Source: Microbacterium sp. (GTDB lineage Bacteria > Actinomycetota > Actinomycetes > Actinomycetales > Microbacteriaceae). From it: a DNA stretch of 64,000 nucleotides. The DNA lies in contig NZ_JAPSIY010000005.1 of the NCBI RefSeq assembly GCF_031178445.1, positions 124,001 to 188,000 of the forward strand, given 5' to 3'. The position numbers were made by a program, and so were the translations under genes. Of the stretch, positions 14,266-25,336 are shown piece by piece. The notes under the pieces are model-generated. The model was given only the letters and a program-made list of their open reading frames with translations. It was not told where the DNA came from and made no database searches. Within the stretch, counting starts at the first letter, position 1. Each line of letters starts with the position of its first letter.

Positions 14266-15452
14266 CCAAAGAGGTTCGTGGTGAAGGCGATGATGAGCAC
14301 GGTGGCCAGCGCGAGCGCGAGGCCTCCGGCGATGACCGCGAGGGTGAGCATGAGCTTGTTGCCCTTCTCCGGCGCAGGCGGGCGGATGACCTCGCCTGCG
14401 GGCTTCGAAGTGCTGACCGCGGAGCTGGCCGCGATCGGGGTCGGCGATGACGCCGGTGCGAGCTCGCCATCGATGAGTACAGCGTCGACGTCTTTGCCGT
14501 CGGCAGCGCCCAGCGCATGTCCGCGCGAGCCCAGCCCTTCCGGCAGCTCGTACGTGCCCGTGATCAGCAGCTCACCGGTGGACGCGACCGGCCCGGAGAG
14601 CGAGCCGACACCAGGAGTGTGCGTGAAGATCAGGGCGTTCGAAGCGGTGTGGTGCGAGCCGGCCGAGTCGCCCTCCAGGATGGCGTCGAACAGCGGCGGG
14701 AAGGGCTGAGCGGAGTCAGAGCCCTTGACACCGAGCCCGAATGCGGCGCCCACTTTCGGTCGCTCCTCAGACTCGGCCCCGGCGACCGGCGCCTCGTCCG
14801 TCTCATCCGACGCGGTCTCATCGTCCGCGGGTTCCTCGAGGATGGGCTCCTCGCCGTGAGGGGCGTCATCCACGACGTCTTCATCGTCCGAGCCCGCCGC
14901 ATCCGGATGCGTCTGAAAGAGGTGGCTCACCGGCGCGGCCGCTTCCGGCTCGTCGGTCTCGTTCGCATCACCCTCTTCCGAGACGCCGGTGGTCTCTGTC
15001 GGCACGGCGACGGGTGCGGTGTCGACGGCGGCCTCGTCGGGCGCCGGCGAGTCGAACCGCGGCACCTCCGAGACGATCTGCGGCTTCTCGTCCACTGCGG
15101 GGGCGTCGGCGTTCGAGGCGTCAGCGGATTCCGGGGCCGCCAGCTCCTGCGAATCCGCACCGGATTCACCGTCATCGGCGGGCTCGTCGGTGACGGGCAC
15201 CGAGCCGGTGCGGGTGCGCTCCTGCTCACGTGCCTGCCTGCGCGTCAGGGGGGTGCCATCGGCCTCTTCCTGCGCCGGTTCAGGGGCTGGCTCGACGATG
15301 ATCGGCTCGGCGGCGCGAGGCAGCACGGGCGCCGGCTGGGCGGCGTTCGCGGCCTCCTCCTCGCTGATGACCGGCGTCGAACCGGTCAGTCGGAGCTCAC
15401 GCAGCTGCTTGCGCGTCAGCTGCCTGTTTCCGTCCTGATCCGATGTGCTCAT
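14262..15452 (-). CDS. Single-pass membrane protein with long acidic disordered region
   Basis: A 396-residue protein lying between nadD and rsfS. The ATG at 15452 overlaps the nadD stop (ATGA). A motif occurs twice near the N-terminus: L-T-R-K-Q-L-R-E...T-G-S-T-P-V (12-28) and L-T-R-R-Q-A-R-E...T-G-S-V-P-V (69-87). A long Ala/Pro/Glu/Asp-rich disordered stretch follows, then a more ordered part (about 265-355), and a transmembrane helix at about 367-391 very near the C-terminus. That layout suggests a tail-anchored protein with most of its mass in the cytoplasm. Family not recognised. Position suggests co-expression with NAD synthesis and ribosome silencing, not necessarily shared function. 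Confidence 0.75.
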   Translation of the reverse strand: MSTSDQDGNRQLTRKQLRELRLTGSTPVISEEEAANAAQPAPVLPRAAEPIIVEPAPEPAQEEADGTPLTRRQAREQERTRTGSVPVTDEPADDGESGADSQELAAPESADASNADAPAVDEKPQIVSEVPRFDSPAPDEAAVDTAPVAVPTETTGVSEEGDANETDEPEAAAPVSHLFQTHPDAAGSDDEDVVDDAPHGEEPILEEPADDETASDETDEAPVAGAESEERPKVGAAFGLGVKGSDSAQPFPPLFDAILEGDSAGSHHTASNALIFTHTPGVGSLSGPVASTGELLITGTYELPEGLGSRGHALGAADGKDVDAVLIDGELAPASSPTPIAASSAVSTSKPAGEVIRPPAPEKGNKLMLTLAVIAGGLALALATVLIIAFTTNLFG

Positions 15453-16045
15453 GCCTTGCTCCGATACAGATGATGCTTCGCGATGTACTGGACGACTCCG
15501 TCGGGAACGAGATACCACACGGGTTCCCCGTCGGAGACCCTCTCCCGGCAATCGGTCGACGAGATCGTGAGAGCCGGCACCTCGAGCTGGCTCACGTCCT
15601 CCGTGGGGAGACCGTCGGTGCTCAGCACGTGTCCAGGGCGGGAGACTGCGACGAAGTGGGCGAGGTCCCACAGTTCATCATGGTCCCTCCAACTGAGAAT
15701 CTGCGCCACGGCATCCGCGCCGGTGATGAAGAAGAGCTCGGCGCCGGGTCGCTCGCGCTTCAGATCGCGCAGCGTGTCGATCGTGTACGTGGGCCCGTCG
15801 CGGTCGATGTCGACGCGACTCACAGTGAAGCGGGGGTTCGAGGCGGTCGCGATCACCGTCATGAGATAGCGGTGCTCGCTGGGCGACACCTGCTGTTTGT
15901 GCCAGGGCTGTCCGGTGGGCACGAAGACGACCTCGTCGAGGTCGAAGGAGTGCGCGACCTCGCTGGCAGCGACCAGGTGCCCATGGTGGATGGGGTCGAA
16001 CGTACCGCCCATCACGCCGATGCGCGGTGCCCGTGAATCATGCAT
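15449..16045 (-). CDS. nadD: Nicotinate-nucleotide adenylyltransferase
   Basis: A 198-residue enzyme that adenylates nicotinate mononucleotide to deamido-NAD in NAD synthesis. The N-terminus shows [14 protein letters not shown], the nucleotidyltransferase H-x-G-H signature. Further on come [10 protein letters not shown] and [12 protein letters not shown]. The usual I-S-S-T-x-I-R near the end is here I-S-S-T-D-C-R, with cysteine replacing the usual isoleucine. The C-terminal V-x-Y-I-x-x-x-x-L-Y is also typical. AAGG precedes the ATG. It lies in the conserved proA...nadD...rsfS order. Confidence 0.95.
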   Translation of the reverse strand: MHDSRAPRIGVMGGTFDPIHHGHLVAASEVAHSFDLDEVVFVPTGQPWHKQQVSPSEHRYLMTVIATASNPRFTVSRVDIDRDGPTYTIDTLRDLKRERPGAELFFITGADAVAQILSWRDHDELWDLAHFVAVSRPGHVLSTDGLPTEDVSQLEVPALTISSTDCRERVSDGEPVWYLVPDGVVQYIAKHHLYRSKA

Positions 16046-16052
16046 GCGCGCC

Positions 16053-16265
16053 TTAGTGGCCGTGTCCGTCCCTGCCGTGCTTCTCGGCCCAGGCCTCGGC
16101 CTTGGCCGAGTGACGGTTGGCGACGTTGCGGTACGACAGGGTCACCAGCCCCAGTGCAGCGAAGACGACCGCCGCGATGATGCCGTAGATCACCGTCTCT
16201 GCGGCCACATTCCCGTGGTGCTCCGCCTCGGCTGCTGCCATCGCGATGTGTGCGACGAGGTTCAT
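16053..16265 (-). CDS. Small histidine-rich membrane protein
   Basis: A 70-residue protein with one clear transmembrane helix ([17 protein letters not shown], about 27-43). Histidines cluster at both ends: A-E-H-H-G near residue 15 and K-H-G-R-D-G-H-G-H at the C-terminus. The histidines could bind metal, but this is inference. The ATG has GGAG upstream, and TAGAAT at 16303-16298 is a likely -10 box. It ends 7 nt before nadD and appears to head the nadD-rsfS operon. Family not recognised by name. Confidence 0.7.
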   Translation of the reverse strand: MNLVAHIAMAAAEAEHHGNVAAETVIYGIIAAVVFAALGLVTLSYRNVANRHSAKAEAWAEKHGRDGHGH

Positions 16266-16297
16266 CCTGTCTCCGTTCCTAAAGCAAACGCCTGTCC

Positions 16298-16303
16298 ATT
16301 CTA
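16298..16303 (-). promoter_or_regulatory. -10 box of the nadD-rsfS operon
   Basis: TAGAAT on the minus strand, 32 nt before the ATG at 16265. It falls in the short gap after the proA stop and gives a leader with a GGAG ribosome binding site. Confidence 0.45.
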
Positions 16304-16307
16304 GACC

Positions 16308-17579
16308 TCAGCCGCGGATCTGCCCGGCTCCCCGCGCCAGCCATTTGGTGCTGGTCAGCTCGGCGAGCCCCATCGGCCCCCGCGTGTGCAGCTTCTGGGT
16401 CGAGATCCCCACCTCGGCGCCGAAACCGAACTCGGCGCCATCGGTGAAACGCGTCGAGGCGTTGGCCATGACGACGGCCGAGTCGACCTCGGCCAGGAAC
16501 CTCTCCGCGTTGCGGGAATCGGTCGTGATGATCGACTCGGTGTGCCCGGTGCTGTACCGCCGGATGTGCTCGAGGGCGTCGTCGAGCGTGTCGACCACCT
16601 TCATGGCGATGTCCATGCTGAGGTACTCGGTCGACCAGTCCTCCTCGGTCGCCGGGATGACATTCGGGACCAGTCCCGCCACCATGTCATCTCCGTGGAT
16701 CGCGACGCCCTCGCTCTGCAGAGCACTGGCCACCACCGGAATCAGCAGTGGTGCCGCCTGGCGGAGGACGAGCACCGTCTCGACCGCGTTGCACACGCTC
16801 GGACGCTGCACCTTGGCGTTCACGACGATGTCGCGAGCCCAGTCCTGCGGGGCGGACTCGTCGAGCACGATGTGCACGACTCCGGCGCCGGTCTCGATCA
16901 CCGGCACCGTGGATTCCGTCACCACTGTCTCGATCAGGGCGGCGCTGCCTCGAGGCACGAGGACGTCGACGAATCCGCGGCCATGCATGAGCGCCCTGGC
17001 GCCGTCGCGACCGAAGTCGTCCACCGTCTGGATCACCTCCGCGGTGACGCCGGCGCGGTCCAGCGCCTCTCGCATCACCTCGACGAGGACGGTGTTCGAC
17101 TCGCGCGCCGCACTGCCTCCCCTGAGCACCACGGCGTTTCCGGCTCGGAGGGCGAGGGCTGCGATATCCACGGTGACGTTCGGGCGCGCTTCGTAGATTG
17201 CTCCGACGACGCCGAAGGGGACCCGCACCTGTTCGAGCGCGACGCCGTTCGGCATCCGGTGCCCACCGACCACCTGGCCGATGGGGTCGGGCAGCAGCGC
17301 CACATCCCGCACGGCGGATGCCAGCGCCGCGATGCGCTTCTCGTCGAGGCGCAGCCGGTCGATCAGGCCCTCGCCGATGCCATCGCGACGGCCGCGTTCG
17401 ACGTCCTCCTCATTGGCTGAGATGATGCGCGAGGCGGCATGCTCGATGCCGGCGGCGATCGCCTCAAGGGCATCGGCCTTGCCTCCGCTGGTGAGCTGCC
17501 CCACGATGCGGGACGCTTCCTTCGCGCGTGCAAGGCGGTCCTGCGCGGTGTCCGCGGGGGCATCGGTGGCGGTGCTCAT
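16308..17579 (-). CDS. proA: Gamma-glutamyl phosphate reductase
   Basis: A 423-residue NADPH-dependent enzyme of the aldehyde dehydrogenase superfamily that reduces glutamyl-5-phosphate to glutamate semialdehyde, step two of proline synthesis. Visible signatures are G-V-V-G-A-I-Y-E-A-R-P-N-V-T, L-R-G-G-S-A-A-R-E-S-N and the active-site region Q-R-P-S-V-C-N-A-V-E-T with the catalytic cysteine. E-F-G-F-G-A-E-V-G-I-S-T and R-G-P-M-G-L lie near the C-terminus. The start is supported by TACACT (17591-17586) 6 nt before the ATG, so the message may be leaderless and separate from proB. Confidence 0.96.
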   Translation of the reverse strand: MSTATDAPADTAQDRLARAKEASRIVGQLTSGGKADALEAIAAGIEHAASRIISANEEDVERGRRDGIGEGLIDRLRLDEKRIAALASAVRDVALLPDPIGQVVGGHRMPNGVALEQVRVPFGVVGAIYEARPNVTVDIAALALRAGNAVVLRGGSAARESNTVLVEVMREALDRAGVTAEVIQTVDDFGRDGARALMHGRGFVDVLVPRGSAALIETVVTESTVPVIETGAGVVHIVLDESAPQDWARDIVVNAKVQRPSVCNAVETVLVLRQAAPLLIPVVASALQSEGVAIHGDDMVAGLVPNVIPATEEDWSTEYLSMDIAMKVVDTLDDALEHIRRYSTGHTESIITTDSRNAERFLAEVDSAVVMANASTRFTDGAEFGFGAEVGISTQKLHTRGPMGLAELTSTKWLARGAGQIRG

Positions 17580-17644
17580 CCGGTCAGTGTATCGGCGCCG
17601 GATGCTTCGCGAGGCCGCTGTTTCCTCGTGGGCGAAGCGGAAGT

Positions 17645-20270
<2,626 letters not shown>

Positions 20271-20289
20271 TGTTCAGCCTCTTCCGTGC

Positions 20290-20598
20290 TTACTTGATGC
20301 CGGTGATCTTGACGCGCGTGAGCTCCTGGCGGTGGCCCTGACGCTTCTTGTAACCGGTCTTGTTCTTGTACTTCTGGATGATGATCTTCGGGCCGCGGAG
20401 GTCGCCGATAACCTCGGCGGTGACCTTGACCTTCGCCAGCTTGTCGGCGTCGGTGGTCACCGTGGTGCCGTCGACGAGAAGCACGGCGGGAAGCTCGATC
20501 TTCTCGCCCTGGGCAGCCTGAACACGGTCGAGCTGAACGATCGTGCCGACCTCGACCTTCTCCTGCCGGCCACCGGCGCGCACTACTGCGTAAACCAC
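20290..20598 (-). CDS. rplU: 50S ribosomal protein L21
   Basis: A 102-residue protein of the large subunit that binds 23S rRNA near L20. It begins with a GTG start ([14 protein letters not shown]) and ends with [16 protein letters not shown], the signature of the family. A very short out-of-frame reading frame (ATG at 20603 to a TAG) overlaps the start codon, with an AGG shortly upstream. A structured leader precedes the gene. First gene of rplU-rpmA-obg. Confidence 0.97.
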   Translation of the reverse strand: MVYAVVRAGGRQEKVEVGTIVQLDRVQAAQGEKIELPAVLLVDGTTVTTDADKLAKVKVTAEVIGDLRGPKIIIQKYKNKTGYKKRQGHRQELTRVKITGIK

Positions 20599-20657
20599 TT
20601 CATACCTGTTTCGTTGGGGAGCACTTCGACTCCGGGAATCTCACGGGAAGACTGTTG

Positions 20658-20694
20658 CTTGCGTACGTCGCGCTGCGACGGATGCGGACGCAAG
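20658..20694 (-). promoter_or_regulatory. Nested hairpin in the rplU leader
   Basis: CTTGCGT (20658-20664) pairs perfectly with ACGCAAG (20688-20694). Inside it CGTCGC (20666-20671) pairs with GCGACG (20675-20680). It sits 60-95 nt before the rplU start in a leader of more than 150 nt. Ribosomal protein leaders that bind L21 or L20 are known in other phyla; this one is only a candidate for autogenous control. Confidence 0.4.
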
Positions 20695-20813
20695 ACTTGT
20701 CCTGAGCGACTGGGAAAGCCGACAGGGGTCGCGCACCAAAGGACAACTTTACCGGAACCGCGGCGATGCCGCAAAGTGAGCCCGTCGCGCGCCGCCGTCC
20801 TAAGCTCGGCGAC

Positions 20814-21080
20814 ATGACCGTACTCGTCGACGATCCCATCTGGCCGGCGCACGGACGGCTGTGGTCGCACCTGATCAGCGATCAGAGCCTCGACGAGCTG
20901 CACGCCTTCGCGGCGGCGCAGGGCGTTCCCGCACGCGCGTTCGATCGCGACCACTACGACGTGCCCGAGGAGTCACTGACGAAGCTCCTTGCCGCCGGCG
21001 CTGTGCACGTCGGCGGCAAGGAGCTGGTCAGAAGGCTGATCGCGTCAGGACTGCGCGTCCCCGCCCGCGATCGGCGCTGA
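20814..21080 (+). CDS. DUF4031 family protein
   Basis: An 88-residue actinobacterial protein of unknown function. The pattern M-T-V-L-V-D-x-P-x-W-P-A-H-G-R-L-W-S-H-L-I-S-D near the N-terminus, then F-D-R-D-H-Y-D-V-P-E, is characteristic of DUF4031. Conserved His and Asp residues suggest a small metal-dependent or nucleotide-related fold, unproven. TAAGCT at 20801-20806 lies 7 nt before the ATG, so the mRNA is probably leaderless. Its last 36 nt overlap the 3' end of the convergent RNase E/G gene. Confidence 0.82.
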   Translation: MTVLVDDPIWPAHGRLWSHLISDQSLDELHAFAAAQGVPARAFDRDHYDVPEESLTKLLAAGAVHVGGKELVRRLIASGLRVPARDRR

Positions 21081-23549
21081 GGTCTCCGGCCGCACCATGG
21101 GAGTGCCGGTCAGGGCTGCTGTGCTGACGCGGCGGCGGTTGCGGCCCTGACCCGGTGCCTTGGGCTCGGGGAGCGCGTCGAGCACCGAGTCGAGAAGCTG
21201 CTCCGCCTCGGTCTTCGGCGCCTTGCGATCCGAGCCGCGCTTCTTGCGGGCCTTCTTCGGGCGCTCCGCCGGTTCGACGGCCGCGGGTTCTGCGGTCTCC
21301 TGCTGCGGCTCGCCGTTGGAGACGATCGTCGACGCCGCGATCTGGGCGAGCGCCGACTTCGCGCCCTCGGTGATGCTGTGCGTGCCGCCGTTCACCATGG
21401 CGGGCGCCTGCTGTTGCGGCGCGGGCGCCGACTGGCCGCCGCGCGAGCGCCGCCCCTGACCGCCGCCGTTCGACGCGCCTCCACGGTGCTTGACCACGGG
21501 GTCGTGATGCACGATGACACCGCGGCCGGCGCAGACCTCGCACGGTTCGCTGAACGTCTCCAGCAGGCCGAGGCCGAGCTTCTTGCGCGTCATCTGCACG
21601 AGGCCGAGAGAGGTGACCTCGGCGACCTGGTGCTTGGTGCGGTCACGGCTGAGGCACTCGATGAGCCGGCGCAGCACGAGGTCGCGGTTCGACTCGAGAA
21701 CCATGTCGATGAAGTCGACGACGATGATGCCGCCGATGTCGCGCAGGCGCAGCTGGCGGACGATCTCCTCTGCGGCCTCGAGGTTGTTCTTGGTGACGGT
21801 CTCCTCGAGGTTGCCGCCGGATCCGACGAACTTGCCGGTGTTGACGTCGACGACCGTCATCGCCTCGGTGCGGTCGATCACCAGCGATCCGCCCGACGGC
21901 AGCCAGACCTTGCGGTCGAGGGCCTTCTCGATCTGCTCGGTGACCCGGAACGCGTCGAATGGATCGATGTCGTCGGTGTACGACTCGACGCGCTCGAGCA
22001 GGTCGGGCGCGACACCCTCGAGATAGGCGCGGATCGTGGTCTGCGCGTCATCGCCCTGGATCAGCATCTTCGTGAAGTCCTCGTTGAAGACGTCGCGCAC
22101 GATCTTGACCAGCAGGTCGGGTTCGGCGTGCAGCAGCGCGGGTGCCTGCTGGTTCTGCACCTGCTTCTGGATGTGCTCCCACTGCGCGGTGAGGCGCTGC
22201 ACGTCCCGCGTGAGCTGCTCCTCGGTCGCCCCCTCGGCTGCGGTGCGCACGATGACGCCGGATGACTCGGGAAGCACCTCCTTGAGGATGCGCTTCAGCC
22301 GCGCGCGCTCGTTGTCGGGGAGCTTGCGCGAGATGCCGTTCATCGAGCCGTTCGGCACGTACACGAGGTAGCGCCCTGGCAGCGAGATCTGGCTGGTGAG
22401 GCGCGCACCCTTGTGTCCGACCGGGTCTTTGGTGACCTGCACCAGCACCCGGTCGCCGGGCTTGAGTGCGAGCTCGATGCGACGCGGCTGATTGCCCGTC
22501 TCGACCGAGTCCCAGTCGACCTCGCCTGAGTACAGCACGGCGTTGCGGCCTCGCCCGATGTCGACGAACGCGGCCTCCATGCTGGGCAGGACGTTCTGGA
22601 CGCGGCCGAGGTAGACGTTGCCGATCAGCGATGCGTCCTGATTGCGTGCCACGTAGTGCTCGACGAGCACGTTGTCCTCGAGCACACCGATCTGGGTGCG
22701 CCCGTTCTTGGCACGCACGACCATCATCCGGTCGACGGCCTCGCGGCGCGCCAAGAACTCGGCCTCGGTGACCACCGGACGACGGCGGCCCGCGTCGCGA
22801 CCGTCACGGCGGCGCTGCTTCTTGGCCTCGAGTCGCGTGGAACCCTTGATCGCCTTTGGCTCCGTGATGTACTCCACGTGGCGCTGACGCTGACGGGGCT
22901 CATCGCGGCCCTCATCACCGTCTGCTCCCCCGCGGCGACGGCGTCCGCGGCGGGCGCCCCGCTCGTCGTCCTCGTCCTGGTCGTCGCGCGTGCGTGCCGG
23001 CAGCGGGGTGATCTCCGGAGCGTGGAAGTGCAGCTGCGTCGAGACCCTGGAGACGAACACTTCCGGCAGCAGGCCGAGGCTCACCGCCGTCACCGGCTGC
23101 GGCTCGGACGGCGCTGCCTGCTGCTCGGGGGCTGCCGGCTGCTCGGGCGCGGCCGGCTGCTCCGGCGCGGCAGAGGCGGCCCCGGCGTCGGGTGATGCCT
23201 CGGGCGCGGCCTGGGAGTCAGCGGCGGTCTCCGTCTCGGACGCCCCGTCCTCGGTAACGGATGCCGCGGTGCCGGATGCCTCGGTGCCGGAGCCGGCAGT
23301 CTCCCCCGTCTCAGATCCAGCGGCACTCGTGGTCGAAGGTGCGACGTCCTCGGCGAGTGCGTCACCTGCTTCCACAGCCGGCGCCACGGACGCATCGGCT
23401 GCCGCATCCGTCAGCGCGGCCTCGGCATCCGTGTCGGCGTGCTCCGTGGAAGCGGGCTCGGCGCTCTGCGCGGCGGCGTCCTCGGCTACCGGCTGCGCCG
23501 GAGTCTCGTCGAGGTCGGGGGTGTTGTTGTCATTGCTCTCATCGGCCAT
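21045..23549 (-). CDS. rne: Ribonuclease E/G
   Basis: An 834-residue endoribonuclease of the actinobacterial RNase E/G type, with a catalytic core flanked by disordered arms. Residues 1-170 are Ala/Pro/Glu/Thr-rich and acidic. A basic Arg/Asp-rich stretch follows ([12 protein letters not shown]). The S1 domain includes I-G-N-V-Y-L-G-R-V-Q-N-V-L-P-S-M-E-A-A-F-V-D-I-G. The catalytic region has I-D-R-T-E-A-M-T-V-V-D-V-N-T-G-K and I-I-V-V-D-F-I-D-M, whose aspartates bind Mg2+. C-E-V-C is the Zn-link. The ATG at 23549 is preferred to an in-frame ATG at 23714. It processes rRNA and decays mRNA. Confidence 0.94.
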   Translation of the reverse strand: MADESNDNNTPDLDETPAQPVAEDAAAQSAEPASTEHADTDAEAALTDAAADASVAPAVEAGDALAEDVAPSTTSAAGSETGETAGSGTEASGTAASVTEDGASETETAADSQAAPEASPDAGAASAAPEQPAAPEQPAAPEQQAAPSEPQPVTAVSLGLLPEVFVSRVSTQLHFHAPEITPLPARTRDDQDEDDERGARRGRRRRGGADGDEGRDEPRQRQRHVEYITEPKAIKGSTRLEAKKQRRRDGRDAGRRRPVVTEAEFLARREAVDRMMVVRAKNGRTQIGVLEDNVLVEHYVARNQDASLIGNVYLGRVQNVLPSMEAAFVDIGRGRNAVLYSGEVDWDSVETGNQPRRIELALKPGDRVLVQVTKDPVGHKGARLTSQISLPGRYLVYVPNGSMNGISRKLPDNERARLKRILKEVLPESSGVIVRTAAEGATEEQLTRDVQRLTAQWEHIQKQVQNQQAPALLHAEPDLLVKIVRDVFNEDFTKMLIQGDDAQTTIRAYLEGVAPDLLERVESYTDDIDPFDAFRVTEQIEKALDRKVWLPSGGSLVIDRTEAMTVVDVNTGKFVGSGGNLEETVTKNNLEAAEEIVRQLRLRDIGGIIVVDFIDMVLESNRDLVLRRLIECLSRDRTKHQVAEVTSLGLVQMTRKKLGLGLLETFSEPCEVCAGRGVIVHHDPVVKHRGGASNGGGQGRRSRGGQSAPAPQQQAPAMVNGGTHSITEGAKSALAQIAASTIVSNGEPQQETAEPAAVEPAERPKKARKKRGSDRKAPKTEAEQLLDSVLDALPEPKAPGQGRNRRRVSTAALTGTPMVRPETSAPIAGGDAQS

Positions 23550-23722
23550 CTCTGGCTTACTCCCTGCGCGGGCACTGGGTGCGCCGCGGAAACTCGTGCG
23601 GCGAAACTGCGGCCGCGAACTCAATCGGCATGCGGTCTGCGCTGTGGCGATGACCGCGTGGGGCGACTCGCCCCGAAGTCTTGTCGATGCGGCCGCGACT
23701 GCTCGCGACGCCATCTGAAGCC

Positions 23723-23728
23723 ATTATC
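23723..23728 (-). promoter_or_regulatory. -10 box of rne
   Basis: GATAAT on the minus strand, about 174 nt before the preferred rne start. Transcription would begin near 23716, giving a leader of about 165 nt. It also lies 8 nt before the in-frame ATG at 23714, so a leaderless longer product cannot be excluded. The 269 bp between rne and the VKOR gene hold no other gene. Confidence 0.45.
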
Positions 23729-23818
23729 GCACCTATCGGCGCGCCGCGTGGCATTCCCGCTCAACGGGCACGGCGGGGCTCACGCCCGCCGCATAGCCAG
23801 CGCTGGGATAATCGCGCC

Positions 23819-24430
23819 ATGACCGCGCAGCGCAACCGGCACATCGGCTACGGAATATGGCTCATCGTGGCGAGCCTCGTCGGCTGGTGGGCGGCTTTCC
23901 AGCTCACGCTGGAGAAGTTCTTCCTGCTCGAGAATCCGGGTGAGCTGACCAACTGCTACGTGAGCGTGCTGCTGCAGTGCGACCGCAACCTGGGCTCGTG
24001 GCAGGGCGAGGTGTTCGGCTTTCCCAACCCGCTGATCGGGGTAACCGGGTGGATGGCGGTGCTGGTGATGGGGGTCGCGGTGATCGCCGGTGTGCGATTC
24101 CCGCGCTGGTTCTGGGCGCTCTTCGGCGTCGGCATCGCCGGCGCGTTCGCCTTCGTCTGCTGGCTGATCGGGCAGAGCGTCTTCGTCCTGAACACGCTGT
24201 GCCCGTGGTGCATGGTCACGTGGGCGGTCACGATCCCGACATTCATCTCGACGGCAGTGCACCTCGTGCGCAACGGAACGCTCACCACCTCCCCGCGTGC
24301 GAAGGAGCGCGCAGGCCGTCTGGTGGTGTGGATCCCGCTGATGACGATCGTCGCCTACGCGATCGTGATCGCGATCGTCCAGCTCGCCGGCCTCGACCTG
24401 CTCGGCGAACTGGTGGGGATGGTCTTCTGA
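23819..24430 (+). CDS. Vitamin K epoxide reductase family membrane protein
   Basis: A 203-residue polytopic membrane protein that probably reoxidises a DsbA-like thiol oxidase using menaquinone. The active-site pair is C-P-W-C in L-N-T-L-C-P-W-C-M-V-T-W, and a second conserved pair is N-C-Y-V-S-V-L-L-Q-C-D in the periplasmic loop. Four to five hydrophobic helices are visible. GATAAT (23807-23812) lies 6 nt before the ATG, suggesting a leaderless mRNA. No DsbA-like gene is adjacent. It ends in a shared bidirectional terminator with ndk. Confidence 0.9.
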   Translation: MTAQRNRHIGYGIWLIVASLVGWWAAFQLTLEKFFLLENPGELTNCYVSVLLQCDRNLGSWQGEVFGFPNPLIGVTGWMAVLVMGVAVIAGVRFPRWFWALFGVGIAGAFAFVCWLIGQSVFVLNTLCPWCMVTWAVTIPTFISTAVHLVRNGTLTTSPRAKERAGRLVVWIPLMTIVAYAIVIAIVQLAGLDLLGELVGMVF

Positions 24431-24438
24431 CTGCGATC

Positions 24439-24498
24439 CCCTGAACGCGAAGGCGGGCTCCTCGATAGGAATCGAGGAGCCCGCCTTCGCGTTCAGGG
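24439..24498. terminator. Bidirectional terminator, 28-bp perfect stem
   Basis: Positions 24439-24466 and 24471-24498 are exact reverse complements with a 4-nt loop (AGGA). The repeat fills nearly the entire space between the convergent VKOR and ndk genes and abuts the ndk stop codon. No U tract is present, so it resembles other U-less hairpins at gene ends in this window. Confidence 0.85.
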
Positions 24499-24915
24499 TC
24501 AGCCGAACCAGATGCCGAGTTCGCGTGCTGCCGACTCCGGGCTGTCCGAACCGTGCACGAGGTTCTGCTGCACGGCCAGGCCCCAGTCGCGGCCGAAGTC
24601 ACCGCGAATGGTGCCGGGTGCCGCCGTGGTCGGGTCGGTGGTGCCGGCGAGAGAGCGGAAGCCCTCGATGACGCGGTTGCCCGCCAGACGGATCGCCACC
24701 GACGGGCCCGACATCATGAACTCGAGGAGCGGCTCGTAGAACGGCTTGCCCTCGTGCTCGGCGTAGTGCGCGGCCAGCAGTTCGCGATCGGGCTCGACGA
24801 GACGGATGTCGACGAGCGCGTAGCCCTTCGCCTCGATGCGGGCGAGGATCGCGCCGGTGAGGCCTCGGGCGACGCCGTCGGGCTTGACCAGTACGAGGGT
24901 TTCTTCAGTGGCCAT
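24499..24915 (-). CDS. ndk: Nucleoside diphosphate kinase
   Basis: A 138-residue enzyme that transfers phosphate between NTPs and NDPs. It starts M-A-T-E-E-T-L-V-L-V-K-P-D-G-V-A-R-G. The catalytic histidine lies in N-L-V-H-G-S-D-S-P-E-S-A, and R-L-A-G-N-R-V-I-E-G-F-R and G-T-I-R-G-D-F-G are family blocks. The ATG at 24915 is 2 nt after the DUF4233 stop. It is the last gene of ileS-folC-DUF4233-ndk, an order common in Actinobacteria. Confidence 0.97.
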   Translation of the reverse strand: MATEETLVLVKPDGVARGLTGAILARIEAKGYALVDIRLVEPDRELLAAHYAEHEGKPFYEPLLEFMMSGPSVAIRLAGNRVIEGFRSLAGTTDPTTAAPGTIRGDFGRDWGLAVQQNLVHGSDSPESAARELGIWFG

Positions 24916-24916
24916 G

Positions 24917-25336
24917 TCATTCGCTCTCTGTGTGAGGTTGAGCCGGAGGGCCCTGGGGACGCTGTCTGTCGATTCGGGCCCCCACGATCGTCGCATATGC
25001 CCACATGCCGCCGAAAATCAGCGCCACGAGGGCGATCGCCGGCACGAGGACGCTCGAGGCGAGCACCAGGCACTGCAGCACCCATCCCGCCGCGATGGCA
25101 CCTGGCCGGGAGATGGCGCCGGCCACGCCGATCATCACGACTGCGAGCACCGCACCGCCGACGATGGCCCACCACGAGGGGATGCTCTCGGGCAGGACCC
25201 GCAGGCCGTAGACGGTGAGACCAGCCAGGAACACGACGATCGACTCGAAGCCGAGCACGATCGCGCCCAGCTTCTGGGTGAGGGTCCGTACCGGTCTGGT
25301 CGTCGGTCGCACGCGGCGCGCGCTCACGACCGCCAT
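24917..25336 (-). CDS. DUF4233 family membrane protein
   Basis: A 139-residue protein with four transmembrane helices and a Gln/Pro/His-rich tail. The block Q-K-L-G-A-I-V-L-G-F-E-S-I-V-V-F-L-A-G-L near the N-terminus is typical of DUF4233. The family is regularly found between folC and ndk in Actinobacteria and its role is unknown. Start choice: the ATG at 25336 overlaps folC by 13 nt, while GTG at 25327 would give a GTGA overlap as at other junctions here. The shorter form is equally plausible. Confidence 0.82.
   Translation of the reverse strand: MAVVSARRVRPTTRPVRTLTQKLGAIVLGFESIVVFLAGLTVYGLRVLPESIPSWWAIVGGAVLAVVMIGVAGAISRPGAIAAGWVLQCLVLASSVLVPAIALVALIFGGMWAYATIVGARIDRQRPQGPPAQPHTESE

Noticed and set aside
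23550..23714. 55-codon extension of RNase E/G
   Set aside because: Composition is Arg/Ser/Ala-rich and unlike the acidic N-terminus of this family. Kept as an open question in the findings because of the promoter position.
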